In this document: in pieces, positions 1 through 10,930 of the stretch
Position numbering within the stretch: position 1 is the first letter of the stretch
Layout: every line of letters begins with the position of its first letter
Assembly (NCBI RefSeq): GCF_036323735.1
Contig: NC_086026.1
Coordinates: forward strand, 88,019,859-88,083,858
From: Rattus norvegicus
Taxonomy: Eukaryota > Chordata > Mammalia > Rodentia > Muridae
Length of the DNA: 64,000 nucleotides
Direction: 5' to 3'
The notes under the pieces: generated by a model
Seen by the model: only the letters and a program-made list of their open reading frames with translations
Databases searched by the model: none
Told to the model about the DNA's origin: nothing
Made by a program: the position numbers and the translations under genes

Positions 1-276
1 TTTCCTGACATTGGGAGAGGGCGCCCCTCAACATCCATCTTGGAGAGGCATTCATTCCTCCAGTGAAGACTTTTAAGGCATTGCGGATAGAGTCCTGCTT
101 CATTAATAGCCTCATTCTCAGGACATTCTCTTCTAAAGTGCCCCATCTGCCCTATGGAGAAGCATGTCTTGCTTCTGTGGTCCCCCTTTTGAATGGCAGG
201 TGCCATCACCTGGCCCATATGATAAGCTCCATCAATTTCCTTGCAATCCTTGATATAATCATTTAGGCTTTTAGAT

Positions 277-663
277 CTATGAGGCCGGATAGCCCTCCTT
301 GCCATACTTATTAGAATCTTCAAAAGCCAGTTGTTTCACTATAGGCATTGCAGTATCTGCATTCCCAAAAAGCTTCCCTGCCAATTGTAACAACCTGTCT
401 ACAAATTCTTGGAAAGGTTCTGATGGCCCCTGAATAACCTTTGACAACTGATCTCCTGCTGCTTTATTGGGAAGGGACTTCCAAGCTCTGATGGCTGCTG
501 TGGCAATTTGAAGATATACAGCGGAATCATAGTTAATCTGTACCTGTAAAGGAGCATATTGACCCGTGACAGTTAACATTTCCAAATCTCTATTGCTGTG
601 GCCAACCTGGGCAGTGAGCCTGGCAGTGGCAAAATATTGTTCCTGATATTCACCCCTCCACAA
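277..663 (-). pseudogene. gag: Provirus A gag capsid C-terminal fragment
   Basis: The 128-codon frame contains the retroviral capsid major homology region, with the visible core QGPSEPFQEFVDRL at roughly residues 77-90. This region mediates capsid assembly contacts in Gag. The frame is an isolated piece: the matrix part lies in another frame at higher coordinates and the nucleocapsid part follows toward position 1. Matching fragments are in proviruses B and C. Confidence 0.85.
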
Positions 664-1256
664 TAGATAATCCCCGTCACTGAGGACTACATGGCAAAGC
701 TATTGCCAATCACTAGGTGTCAAGTTAGAATTGGTGTAGGACTCGCATGGACATACTGAAGGGAACTAGGGCCCCATAGGACGACACTGCCTCTTTAAAT
801 CCTTCAACTCCTTAAATGAGAGTGGAATGTGCTGTCGAACCATCTGATCTAGATGGCCAGGATTCGGGACCTCCATGACTGGATAAATATTTTTCTTCTT
901 GAGGGTCGGAATATTATTCCCCTATGGGGAGAATCAGAAGTTACAGTCCTCCGTTCCTCATCAGGGAGATCTTCACCATAAGCTGAGGGTACCGAAGGCT
1001 CCAGGGAGGGGATAACTCCTCTTTTCCCTTTTTACCTCCACTCCGACATTTTTCCAATTTGCCCTTCAATTCCTCGATCTCCCTTTCCAAGGTTATCTCC
1101 TCATCTGCATCAGAGTCATAGGAAGTGGAATCAGAGTCACTGCTGTCCCTACCAATTGACTGACATTTACTATGTTCATCCTGTGCAGCTGCAAATGTCC
1201 TTTCAATTTCCATCATCTGTTCTTCGACCCTCGCAGTCTCACTAGTAAAGCATTCT

Positions 1257-1493
1257 TCATAAGGAAAAGGTAGGAACTGGAATGCTTTCTGATCCCCCAT
1301 CTTGGAGGGCCTTTTGTAAATCCCTTTTAACCTGTTTCCGATCCAGAATATTCAAACCACCATTAGCTATAAACCAAAGACTGACTTGTTCTTTAGTTTT
1401 AACAAAATCTTGGGCTCTTTTTACCTGTTTGAGTAAACGTAAAAGCTGATCTACGACCGATAATGAGGAACTTGTAGTTCCCATGTCTAACAC
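1257..1493 (-). pseudogene. gag: Provirus A gag matrix domain fragment
   Basis: The 78-codon frame has a betaretrovirus-type matrix pattern: a short N-terminal helix, a WFIANGGLN segment, and a basic KRDLQKAL helix. It begins with MLDMG. The MG would suit N-myristoylation if translation started at the second methionine, but that is inference. The downstream gag frame is shifted, so no full Gag is possible. Confidence 0.75.
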
Positions 1494-1659
1494 AAAACCT
1501 TTGTAGTGCTACCTACTTTCAGTTTTGTCCCATGGTCCCTACTTGTCCCCAATATGTTCGGCTTCCTCACCAGCCAGCCTTTTGGAACGATCTCCTCAGG
1601 TTGTCTTCTCTTTCCTGGTATCAGTGAGATCTAAAAAATGACCTTGCCTGGGCCGCCAG

Positions 1660-1958
1660 TGTGTGAATATGGGGCATAGGTCTGTGGGATATAAAGAAAA
1701 CACGTACACAGATCACCCGTTTTCAGAGAGTGCCACCGAAGCTTTTCTGAGATCTCCTTATATACCAGAGACAAAAGCCGTGTAAAAACAACAAAGCAGA
1801 TGAAAGTCCCCAACCAGGAAATAGGAGAACAGGAACAAACTGTGTCGTGGAAAGTCCCAGCACCAAAACAGGGGCATAAACAATTTCTTAGTAAAAGCAG
1901 GCTGAAAGGTTCAGTGAGGGAGAAGGATGCCATGGAAAGTCCCAGGCCCAGATCAGGG
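1660..1958 (-). mobile_element. Provirus A 5' LTR, truncated at its U3 end
   Basis: It aligns with the LTRs at 15,845-16,140 and 29,922-30,218, and with the B2-free parts of the 3' LTRs at 8,673 and 22,869. On the minus strand it holds a TATA-like TATATAAGG (around 1,765) and ends ...CACACA before a TGGCGG leader. Compared with the 3' LTRs it lacks about the first 90 bases of U3, and host DNA starts directly at the GGGCTGAC junction. Confidence 0.85.
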
Positions 1959-3341
1959 CTGACTCACAGCACAACCTCAGATCCTTAGGAGATAAGACTT
2001 TGTCAGACTTGCTGGGAGGACTCCCTATGGGTTCTCCAGCCCCAAACCCAGCCCTCACATGTCTCACCTCCAGAGGGCTGCTTTCAAGAGGCAGAAGGAA
2101 AGGGGGTGTAGGTGGGTTGGTCCAGGTACCAATGAGAGGCAACATGCAAAGGACCACACTGCAGTGTTGCCAGTCAGGAAGCAATTGGGGTTGTCCTCTG
2201 ATTTTGCCTCTGAACTCTGTTACCCTCTCCATCTCTGTAGGCTGTCCTTTAGCAGTCGCCATGCTGGAGTCCTTCTATACTGTCAGCACCCACAGACAAG
2301 GTGTCTTACAAAGACCGAGGGAGAATTGTGAGGCCATTGCAACCTACTGCATCTCAGTTAGCCCAGGAGGAACTAAAACTTATGGAGAGAAACTGAGGGT
2401 CCACTAGATAGAGGTTCCACAGCCCACACCACAAGGAGTCAACCTGATCTCAAAAATTAGCAATCAGTGAGCTGTGTGTCCAAGGGAGTAGGGAGTTCAC
2501 AGAAAGGAATAAGGAGAGACTTTCCAGAGAAATACCATGTGAAGGATGGGGAGAGGGGGGCATAGTCAGCAGCCAGAGAGGAGAGAGCAGGTGTCCTTAA
2601 TGGACGCTCTGTCTGCAAAAGTCAGGAGTCTGAATGCTCTCATGGATCAGGACCACCAGGGAGTGGCAGAGGTTGTACACCTCCACCCAGTGACTAGAAT
2701 ACTCAAGAAGTCCACAGCCCAGCCAGACACTTAGCTGAGGCTGTGGGTCCTAACAACTGAGGAAGGACCTACAAGGCTGCAGTGGGCAGCCTTCTTCCCT
2801 GGTGACCACTCTGCCTGCCTCCTTCCCAAGTTCCTCCACCTTTCCAGGACTGGGCTCTGCCTCCCATTCCCTACTTCTGGTGTTCCAGCCTCTTCTCCAC
2901 TACTGCACCAAGTGTTTGGTGTTAGAGCAGACATCTCATAGTTACAGATCCCCCCCCCTCCAGAAATCAGACCACACCCCCTTCAACCTGTATTTCTCGG
3001 TAGAGAGATGATAAAGTTTGCTACACTGTGGCCTGGTCATTGCCATCCGCATCCCTGGCAGCATGGACCATGCCCAGCCCCCTTGGTACCTAGATCAAGG
3101 GTCAACGTTGTGATGGCATGGTGAAGATTGGCAACTTGACTATGTCTGGAATGAAGTAAAACCCAAGGCGAGAGGTGCATCTGTGAACTTTTTTTTCCTT
3201 CTTAATTAAGTTATTTGAAGTGGGAAGGCCCACTTTAAATTCAGATCTCCTGAGGTAGGGAGAGCCACCTTTAATTCAGGTCACCATCCCGAGTGGGCAG
3301 GAGGGACTGACTCCTCCAGAAAAAAATCACCCATAGGGGTT

Positions 3342-3423
3342 GGGGTTGGGGATTTAGCTCAGTGGTAGAGCACTTGCTTAGCAAACACAAGGCCCTGGAT
3401 TCGGTCCTCAGCTCTGGAAAAAA

Positions 3424-3475
<52 letters not shown>
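3342..3475 (+). mobile_element. ID element (SINE) with (GA)n tail, host A
   Basis: The tRNA-like body with A box (ttagctcagtggtagagc) and B box (ggattcggtc) is followed by an A-rich stretch that has become a long (GA)n run. The flanks share TCACCCATA, an old target-site duplication. The element is at the same place in host B (17,508) and host C (31,602), so it predates the tandem duplication. The GA tract is long here and short in B and C. Confidence 0.9.
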
Positions 3476-3477
<2 letters not shown>

Positions 3478-6400
3478 TCACCCATAATCCTAAATCCAGG
3501 AGAAACCCAAAAGTCTCTATGAAGATCTGCCTTACCTCTTCATCTTACCTGATAAAGAATATTTGTGTTTCAGAAAGGCAAAACTAAAATGTCACAAGAG
3601 AAACCAATAAAGCAAACAAGTGAGATCTTCCTCATGTGTCAAACGCACGGTCCTTTCTCCCAGTTCCACCTTTTATTATAAAACCTTTAAAACTCCATTT
3701 AAATGCTGGCCATTGTAATAGTGAAAAGCACAGTACAGTTAAGAACACTGATAAAAACCCCACCCCTCCCCACCCATCTTGGCACCAACAGATCTGGAAC
3801 TTGGCATCCTGGTCAAGCCGGCTTTTCCACAGGCAAGGCTATCCTGATGTTGAAGTTATGTCCAAGGGCATCTGAACAATGGGTTCCGGACTGCCCTCCT
3901 CCTTAAATGTACCGCCTCCGGGACCACCACAAAGGATTTTGCAGACCTCTGGCCAAAGCTCTGGCTAAAGAGAAAGCGACTGGTCAGGCACACGCTTGCA
4001 GAGGTGACTTTCCAGGAACGATTCTGGACTTGTGCCCATATCAGAGTCCTCTGAAGGGCTTATTAAAGCACAGGCTGCCATGCCTTGCCTCTCTACTTTC
4101 TGCTTCTGTGGTGATGGAGAGGGTACCTGAGTAGGTAAAAAATTTTTACCCAGTTGCCTGGGTGACCTTGAAGTTTCTGGTCCCAGACTCACAGCTAACA
4201 AGGACAATCAGGAGAACCTAAGTGATGGGCTAGGAAATTATTTGAGGGAATCCATTCCTCTAGAGAAGCCCTACCTAGGGACTCAATTGCACACCTGGAA
4301 ACAGACTAGCTCTTACCCATCTGAGTGAAATGCACCTTCCCCAGCTGCACCTGGCTCATCTTCCTGTGAAACCAGAACCCACACCTAGGAATTGTTAGAG
4401 TGGGTGGTAGTGTTCAGAATTCTCTGCCCTGGGCCTCAGGCAATGCAGCTAACTAAGGGGAATACAAGTAGTAGGAAAACCCACCTTTGCAGACACCCCC
4501 CAACCCCTGGAAATAAAATACCCTGTACCAGGGTACATGACGGCACAGTTTACCTCGATTTCGTTTGGTCCGGAGATTGCAAGCTACCGCCACAATGACA
4601 AACATTGTAAAAGCCCTAAAAGCTTCCAATCCGTAAATGTGCAGGATAATGCACTCTAGGATCATTTCGATTCTGATATAAACTTTGTAGGTTTCCAAAC
4701 GTTTGAATAGTAGTTGAGTCCTCGAACCTGGAGAGGGGAAAGGATGCTTAGCCAGTGGCAACAGCAGCAATCCCCAGGAAGAAAGGAGTTAAGATAAGAG
4801 CAGCAATCATTGGCCTTGAAGGAAAAGGGGTACTTGTATAGGGTCCACCTAGACTAAGCTGATGTCTTGTCTACCTTTCTAAGAGAAGCTGCATTACAGA
4901 ACCTCTGGGGGTTTGGTAGCAATTACCAGACCATGTTCAACCAGCTTACCAAACAATGCTTGGAAGACCCACAGCTCCAGGTGCACAGGCAGAGAAGTCA
5001 GAAGGTCAAGGAAAGGCGGAAGATCATCCAAGTGACCATGACATAGGCAACATAGAGACAACATTCTTCTCCTACAAAAAGCGTCAGAAGATCCTGTTCG
5101 GCCTACCTTCATCTAGATGCTGCCTTCTGTCTGCCTTCTTGTCTCTCCACCTTCCTAAGGCCCACACTATGGTCCCCTTAGAAAACCCCTAAGGTCTCTG
5201 GCTACCTGGCCCATTAGCCAGTGCTCCATTTCTTTTCTTTCAGTCATTTGTATTCATTCCTGTCCACTAGGATCCATACAATTACTCAAGGCTCCAGAGC
5301 TTGGAAATTGGCAGGGGCATCTGCCGATGAACTAGCCATGTAGTGCTCTCTCTGACCAAGGGTACCACATGTCAAGGAGAAAGAATCTAAAGTCAGGGAA
5401 GGCTACTGTCAATGAGGCCCACACATCGTCTGAGGACTCTCTTTTCCCTAAAGAAACCATAGCTTCATAGCAGCCCATCTCTGCCTCCCGTGTGCCCTGT
5501 CTTGCAGCCTCAACAACTGCACTTAACCCCCAGGGTCTTACATTGTAGACTCCCGGTCCACTTCAGGCATTTTGCTACTCAGTATCTGAAATCAAGACTT
5601 CCTAGGAGGAACACAGTGCCCCCCAAACCCTGAGAAAAAGGAGCCTGAACTTGGGCTCAAGGTCTGAGTAGAAATGAATGCAGGATTCTCTCTCCTTGGG
5701 ATTCTTAATTCCTTAAGACAGCAGCCACCTGGAGGCAGCCAGTCCTCTTGCTCACAGGTGGCTATCCCCCTGGCCTCCTTCTCTTAGCCCAGCCCACTCA
5801 GCCGGCCCTCCTTCTGTGCCCATACTGTTCCTATCTTGTGTCTTCCCATTCACTGCTACCCTTGTCTCTCTTGTGTCACAGACCACACATGCTTATGGTT
5901 GGTAGTCATTCAGAGCATTATAGGGTCTACAAGGGAAGGGGAGCCAGGCTCGAACCTGATGCTTTCAAATCCCCCTACCCTGTAGGCTGTTCCAGGCTCC
6001 CCAGCTCACTAGTATGCCTAAGGGAGTGGGTACATTGGCACACCTGTGACTGCCTGTATTGCACTCAAGAGCCTGAGATACAAATGCTGAGGGATACTGC
6101 AACCCCTGACATAGGACTGTGGATTCTGACGACACCATCTGTGAAAGACTGATTCGAGTTCTGACAGAATTCTTCAGAGCTGAAAGCAATCAGGGAGGTG
6201 GTCTGCAGAATCCTGTCTTGGGCACAGTCCTGTTTGACCAATTTCAAGTGTGATCTTGGGCAATTACTTTAAGAAACATCTTCATTTTCTGTCTCCAAAC
6301 CCCATGGTCGTAGTGTTACAAAACAGAACTGGTGCTCAGGACCCAGGAAGACGTTCGGAGGCTCTGAGATGCACGTACTTGAACCTGAGAATATGGCAGA

Positions 6401-6854
6401 TTCTGTCCCTCATCTACTGGTAGGAAACTTTGGAAGTCACATTGCCTGGTGCCAGGTGGGCACACTCTGTCTTCACGTGTTGTAGAGATCCAGCAATGAC
6501 ACATTTGGTCCCAGAATTGGACTGTAAGTTTCCCATAGCTCAGAGGGATCCTTGAGGTACCCCTTCTCTTCCTCTTTGGCTAATTAAACATGCGCCTAGC
6601 AACACAGTCCTCTGCCAGGAAGAAGTACAAATACTCCCACAGTGTTCCTAACTAAGTACTTTGTGACTTGACCCTGGCCCTCATGTTGTCCCCAGACCCA
6701 GATCCCTTGGGGGTCCAACAACCCAGAGAAAGCTCGAATCAGGCCGAGGTTTCATTGTGTACTCATAGAACTTCCTAGAAGGATCTCCTATCTAACTCCT
6801 CACTGCCTGTCTACCAAAGCTTTAAAACTTGTCATTTCACCCTGAATAAAAAAT

Positions 6855-6900
6855 CATACCAGGCAAGTATTCTATCACTGAGCTATGTCCCCTGTCCTAC
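6855..6900 (-). mobile_element. Old tRNA-derived SINE fragment
   Basis: It reads as the reverse complement of an ID/B4-type A-box region (ggcaagtattctatcactga) with several mismatches. It is present in all three host copies. Confidence 0.5.
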
Positions 6901-6929
6901 ACCTGTACTTTAAAAGACATACCATTGTA

Positions 6930-7256
6930 AAACAATGTAGTGCTTTGAATATGCTTGGCCATAGGGAGTGACATTATGGGGACGTGTGGCCTTGTGAGGG
7001 GAAGTGTGTCAGTGTTGGTTGGGCATTGAGGTCCTATGTTTAGGCTCTGCCCAGTCCTCTCCTGGTTGCCTTTGGATCAAGATACTGAACTCTCAGCTCT
7101 TCCAGCACCATGCCTGCCTGGACACTGCCATGCTTCCTACTGTGATGAACATGGACTGAGTCTCTGAACCTATAAGCCAACCCCAATTAAACGTCCTTGA
7201 TAAGAGTTGCTTTGGTCATGGTGTCTCTTCACAGCAATGGAAACCCGGAGACAATT
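6930..7256 (+). mobile_element. Old rodent interspersed repeat, family not assigned
   Basis: The stretch tgtggccttgtgaggggaag through cagcaatggaaacccggaga matches a sequence I recognise as dispersed in rodent genomes, but I cannot assign the family with certainty. Copies are at about 21,120-21,452 and 37,737-38,050. It is in the same position of each host block and so predates the duplication. Confidence 0.55.
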
Positions 7257-7309
7257 TCCTTAGTATTGAAACATCTCTTCTGAATTAGTCAGGATGTTCT
7301 GATGATTGA

Positions 7310-7311
<2 letters not shown>

Positions 7312-7359
<48 letters not shown>
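7312..7359 (+). repeat. (TG)n microsatellite, host A
   Basis: A pure TG run. The same tract is at about 21,502-21,557 (host B, with one TC interruption) and 38,118-38,167 (host C, followed by extra variant repeats), so it varies between copies. Confidence 0.95.
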
Positions 7360-7361
<2 letters not shown>

Positions 7362-7734
7362 AAAGGAGATTTAATATACTGGCTCACTGTATGTGGTATG
7401 GGTATTCCAACAATGATTGTCTTATAGAGGCCAAGAGTCCAGTAGAAGTTCAGTCCAGGAGTCTGGATATGTTAACAATCCCAGTCTGGCACTGGAAGCC
7501 TGGAGAATCCTTAGGAAGTCACTTGTCTTCAGTTTGTGTTGGAATCCAAGCAGAGTTGGTCTTAATAGCAGTCAAGGCAGCCACAGCAACAGAGGAGATT
7601 AGCTTGTCAGCAAGAATGATGTAAAGCAGGCAAAAAAAGCAAAGTTTCCTTCCTCAGTGTTCTTCTCTCCAGGCTGTTACCGCCAGGTGTCATCCACATT
7701 TAGGGTGTGTCTTCCTTCAAAGAATCCTGGCAAG

Positions 7735-7957
7735 GAAGGGGCTGGAGAGATGGCGTTCCTGTCTTAAAAAAATGGATACTTTTTCAAAGGATGCAGATTT
7801 GATTCCCAGCATCCATGGTGGCTCATAATCTGTGACTCCAGTTCTAAGGACTCTGATGCCCTATTCTGGCCTCCTTGGAGACCAGACACACATGAGAAAG
7901 ACATACATGTGCATGCAAAACAGTCATACATATAAAATAAATATTAAGAAGAAAGCC
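7735..7957 (+). mobile_element. B2/B3-type SINE, host A
   Basis: It begins ggggctggagagatggc and ends in an AT-rich tail with ataaaataaatattaag, typical of rodent B2/B3 SINEs, with an internal poly-A interruption. The copy in host B is at about 21,928-22,145. It is missing from host C because of a deletion. Confidence 0.75.
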
Positions 7958-8672
7958 CCATGCCTTTTCTCACAGGAGTCCCTCACAGGAGTGCTCAGCA
8001 GTGCCTGGTTTAGTTGACTCCAGGTGCAGCCAAGTTGACAGCCAAGACTTAGCTTCAGGCCCACCTGGAGGAGGGAGTGGCTCAGTACTCAGGGAGCTGA
8101 GGATTTCACAAGACTCCTCAGTTTCTCAAGGTGACTCAGGTCTGTCCAAGCTGCAGTGCTGGGAGGGAGGGGCCTGTGATGGCTTTGACTGTGTCCAGAG
8201 TAGAGAGCTCCACAGACACAAGATGCAACATTCTCCCACACCACCCGCAGGCTGGTGTAGCTAAGACTCACGTAGAAGCTGTCATGTCAGGATCCTATTA
8301 CAAACCCCCACCAATACAAACATCACTTCACCAACTAGTTGCAAGGAATTTTTTGTCTTCAATGCCCAAGCTGGGGTGAGAGTCAAGTGTCATGCACATT
8401 ACACAGAAATTAAAATATATAAGTACCAGCTATGTATTAACTGTTCTCCCTCCAAGCCCTTGCTGATTTTCATGGGAAGACTTTGACACTCTCGTGAATG
8501 AAAGTGCATTTCTTTTTCTGTTTTCCCCTTGCATGTATTACTTTATATTTTTAAATTAGTACTAAATATGATTTTGTGGCATTTTTATAGCTTTATATCC
8601 TGGAGTTTCTTCATTTATGTTGTTCATAGTGGTTTATGAAGATCTGGGAAGTGGCAATGCCTGCGCCACCAC

Positions 8673-9242
8673 TGTTCGAATATGGGGCATAGGTCTGAAA
8701 GAAAACACATACACGGGTCACCCGTTTTCAGAGAGTGCCACCAAGGCTTTACTGAAATTTTTGTTTCTTTTAAGATTTATTTATTTATTTTATGTGGGTA
8801 CACTATTGCTGTCCTCAGACACACCAGAAGAGGGCATCAGATCTCATTACAGATGGTTGTGAGCCACCATGTGGTTCCTGGAAATTGAACTCAGGACCTC
8901 TGGAAGAGCAGACAGTACTCTTAACTGCCGAGCCATCTCGCCAGCCCTACTGAGATCTTCTTATACACCAGAGGCAAAAGCCATGGAAAAACAACAAAGC
9001 AGGTGAAAATCCCCAACCAGGAAATAGAACAGGAAAATTCTGTGTCATGGAAATTCCCGGTCCCAAAACAGGGGCATAAGCAAGGCATAGGCTGAAAGGC
9101 TCAGTGAGGGAGAAGGGTACCATGGAAAGTCCTGGGCCCAAATCAGGACCCAGAGCGGCTGCCAAGGGTGTAAACAACTTCTTGCTATAGCAGGGTAAAA
9201 GGATCAGCTAGGGGGAAGGGAAACATCCCAAGGTAGGGCCCA
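8673..9242 (-). mobile_element. Provirus B 3' LTR
   Basis: On the minus strand it starts TGGGCCC just after a purine-rich tract and ends CGAACA, giving TG...CA ends. It contains an antisense B2 SINE (8,759-8,947). The bases beyond its end toward host A (tggtggcgcaggc) resemble the proviral leader next to the 5' LTRs (tggcggcccaggc), so the outer boundary may not be a clean integration edge. Confidence 0.85.
8759..8947 (-). mobile_element. B2 SINE inserted in provirus B 3' LTR
   Basis: Reverse-complement B2 body (catctcgccagccc at its 5' end, poly-T/ATTT at the other side), flanked by near-identical TACTGARAT duplications at 8,750-8,758 and 8,948-8,956. The same insertion is in the 3' LTR of provirus C (22,955-23,143) and absent from all 5' LTRs. 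Confidence 0.9.
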
Positions 9243-9245
9243 ACG

Positions 9246-9262
9246 ATTCCCCCTCTTTTATT
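9246..9262 (-). other. Polypurine tract, provirus B
   Basis: On the minus strand this reads AAAAGAGGGGGAATCG directly before the LTR start, the usual place for plus-strand priming in retroviruses. The provirus C counterpart is at 23,451-23,467. Confidence 0.75.
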
Positions 9263-9598
9263 CTTTTAAGTAGCACCTGACTTAGGATCAATCTGGGGTT
9301 CCAAAACTCTTTCATGTCTCTGAAAACCCAGCCAGTCCTCAGGGTTTCTGTCTTAGGCCAGTATGGTCCCAGAAGATTGCCTGTCTTTGGCTAACTACTT
9401 GTCATACAAACTGAGCCTGATTTGGGCTGATGGATTATTCCTGGCCAATGAAAACCAAACTTTTTTGGTTTCAGCCTGAGACTGGATCTGTTGATACTTA
9501 AAACAGCACAGCAAAACAGCCCAAGGGCAGCTGCTAAGAGCAAGCACTAAAGATAAGCATTTAAATCCCCAACAGCCTTGCTGCTAAGTAAGGACCTT

Positions 9599-9712
9599 TT
9601 TTTTTTTCTTTTTTCTTTTTTCTTTTTTTTTTTTTTTTTGGAGCTGGGGAGCAAACCCAGGGCCTTGCGCTTACTAGGCAAGCGCTCTACCACTGAGCTA
9701 AATCCCCAAGCC
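9599..9712 (-). mobile_element. ID element in provirus B, absent from provirus C
   Basis: Antisense ID body with a long T-rich tail, flanked by the 15-base duplication CTAAGTAAGGACCTT at 9,584-9,598 and 9,713-9,727. Provirus C has a single uninterrupted copy of that sequence at 23,788-23,802, so this is a post-duplication insertion. Confidence 0.95.
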
Positions 9713-9749
9713 CTAAGTAAGGACCTTAACAGGAGTTACACACACAGAA

Positions 9750-10070
9750 TGATAAAAGGTAGAACAAGATATAACACGGGTTTCCCAGAGAAAGTCCAAT
9801 TCTTCCTGCAGGAGAGCAGTTTGTTGGTTGAGATTAAGAATGACCAACTGAATCTGAATATTAACACTATTCCTGCACAGTCAATGCCGTGGTGATTTCT
9901 CCAGACTACATATCCACAGTCCCAATGACAGCTGCCCACTGAGATATGGGCACACTGGCCACTGCAGCAGCAGTGGTGGCTGAAATGGCGATGGCAGCAA
10001 TGACTGTCGCAGTAATACCAAAGTCTCTTTTATGCCTGTAGAGTACCCCTGGGAATCAGCCTTCATCCAG
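9750..10070 (-). pseudogene. env: Provirus B env transmembrane-subunit remnant
   Basis: Conceptual translation on the minus strand shows an Ala/Ile-rich hydrophobic stretch (around 9,955-10,025) like a fusion peptide. It is followed after stops by a heptad-type segment with NLNQQTALLQEELDFLWE (around 9,790-9,865), as in class II ERV transmembrane subunits. At least three in-frame stops or frame changes interrupt it. The stretch 10,070-10,930 probably covers the rest of env, but I could not recognise motifs in it. Confidence 0.65.
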
Positions 10071-10930
10071 AGCTATGGGGATCACAGCAGGAGCTCAAAC
10101 AATCCATGCAGAATCTTCCTGTTTCCAGCAACTGGTCAGTACACAGGACCTGGAAGAACAATTGAGAATCTCTTCCCTTGACACAGTCCTAGCCCCATTC
10201 CAAACCAAAATATTAAAAGGTTGCCAACACATATGGCACAGATTTCAGAAAATTTTTACTCTTCTTAATTGGGCAAAAATGTAGAGAGATTTAAAAAATA
10301 TCAGATACACTTCAAGAGGCAGTACTTAGGGGTCCAGGCCAGCACCTGTGTGCTGGTCTAAGAGGCAGATAACTATCATTTCTAACAAGACTAATGGGGT
10401 ACAAAATATCTCTCAATCCTATAACACTAGCATCAGTAACAGTAATACTTAAATCAGCTATGGAAACATTACTAAAAGTAAACATGAATGAAAAAAGGAG
10501 CTATTTAACGAGGCTTTATAAAAATCATAACAAAACATAGTCCATCTTTTAAAACGAAAAGTAAGGTTAAGAATTGTTTGTTTTACCTTCATGCGAGCTG
10601 CCGTTTTACCTGTTGTGCAGTTTGTTGGAATAACGGCAGGCCATGCCGTGTTATGCATTCCCACTGGCATCAGGATCGGGGGATTCCTCATGAATCTTCA
10701 GTATATCCCTGGGAGGACTGTCGTCCAGAGGACGCACACAAAACTCAGGAACCCAACAGGGGCCTCAGCATCCTTGGGAAAGATGCAAGCTGATCCTCTC
10801 ACCCTGACTAAGATGGGGTCAGGTCCCTTCCAGGCTCCCAAGGCCAGATCTTTCTATTCAACCAAACCATTATGTGCTCTGTCCTTCCTCCAGTGCCTGT
10901 CAGCCGCTGAGAGACCAGCCTTATCCACAA

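Larger units (their letters stand above)
1..1958 (-). mobile_element. Provirus A, partial class II ERV (gag and truncated 5' LTR)
   Basis: This is the 5' end of a minus-strand betaretrovirus-like provirus, cut by the window start within the nucleocapsid region. It aligns with 14,182-16,140 and 28,262-30,218. Going down from the LTR (1,660-1,958) it holds a leader, then matrix (1,257-1,493), an acidic linker (941-1,300) and capsid (277-663) frames interrupted by frameshifts and stops. The protease, pol and env parts lie outside the window. Confidence 0.9.
1959..8672. repeat. Host block A of the tandem unit
   Basis: About 6.7 kb of non-coding DNA present as a near copy at 16,141-22,868 and 30,219-38,880. 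It contains an ID element with a (GA)n tail, a (TG)n tract, an old rodent interspersed repeat and a B2-type SINE. Open frames that are conserved among the copies differ by replacement changes or only reflect overall identity, so I call no gene. The tract 1,959-3,330 and the tract 3,480-6,850 hold nothing else I recognise. Confidence 0.85.

Noticed and set aside
2546..3011. Plus-strand frames of about 60-130 codons near 2,546-3,011, 30,811-31,209 and 39,468-39,866.
   Set aside because: The frame is closed by stops in copies A and B (TAG instead of CAG in the codon after QPDT) and extended only in C and D, with no recognisable motif.
4540..4775. Candidate coding exon on the minus strand open in all three host copies (also 18,674-18,955 and 32,770-33,051), with plausible acceptor and donor sites and a hydrophobic segment.
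   Set aside because: Between copies B and C the substitutions I can see all change the amino acid (for example N/S, T/I, F/V, V/G, N/H), with no excess of silent changes, and no known family was recognised. This fits chance openness in non-coding DNA.
5748..6152. A 134-codon plus-strand frame conserved in A, B (19,934-20,338) and C (34,008-34,412).
   Set aside because: The conservation equals that of the surrounding DNA; the composition is low-complexity and no domain is recognisable.
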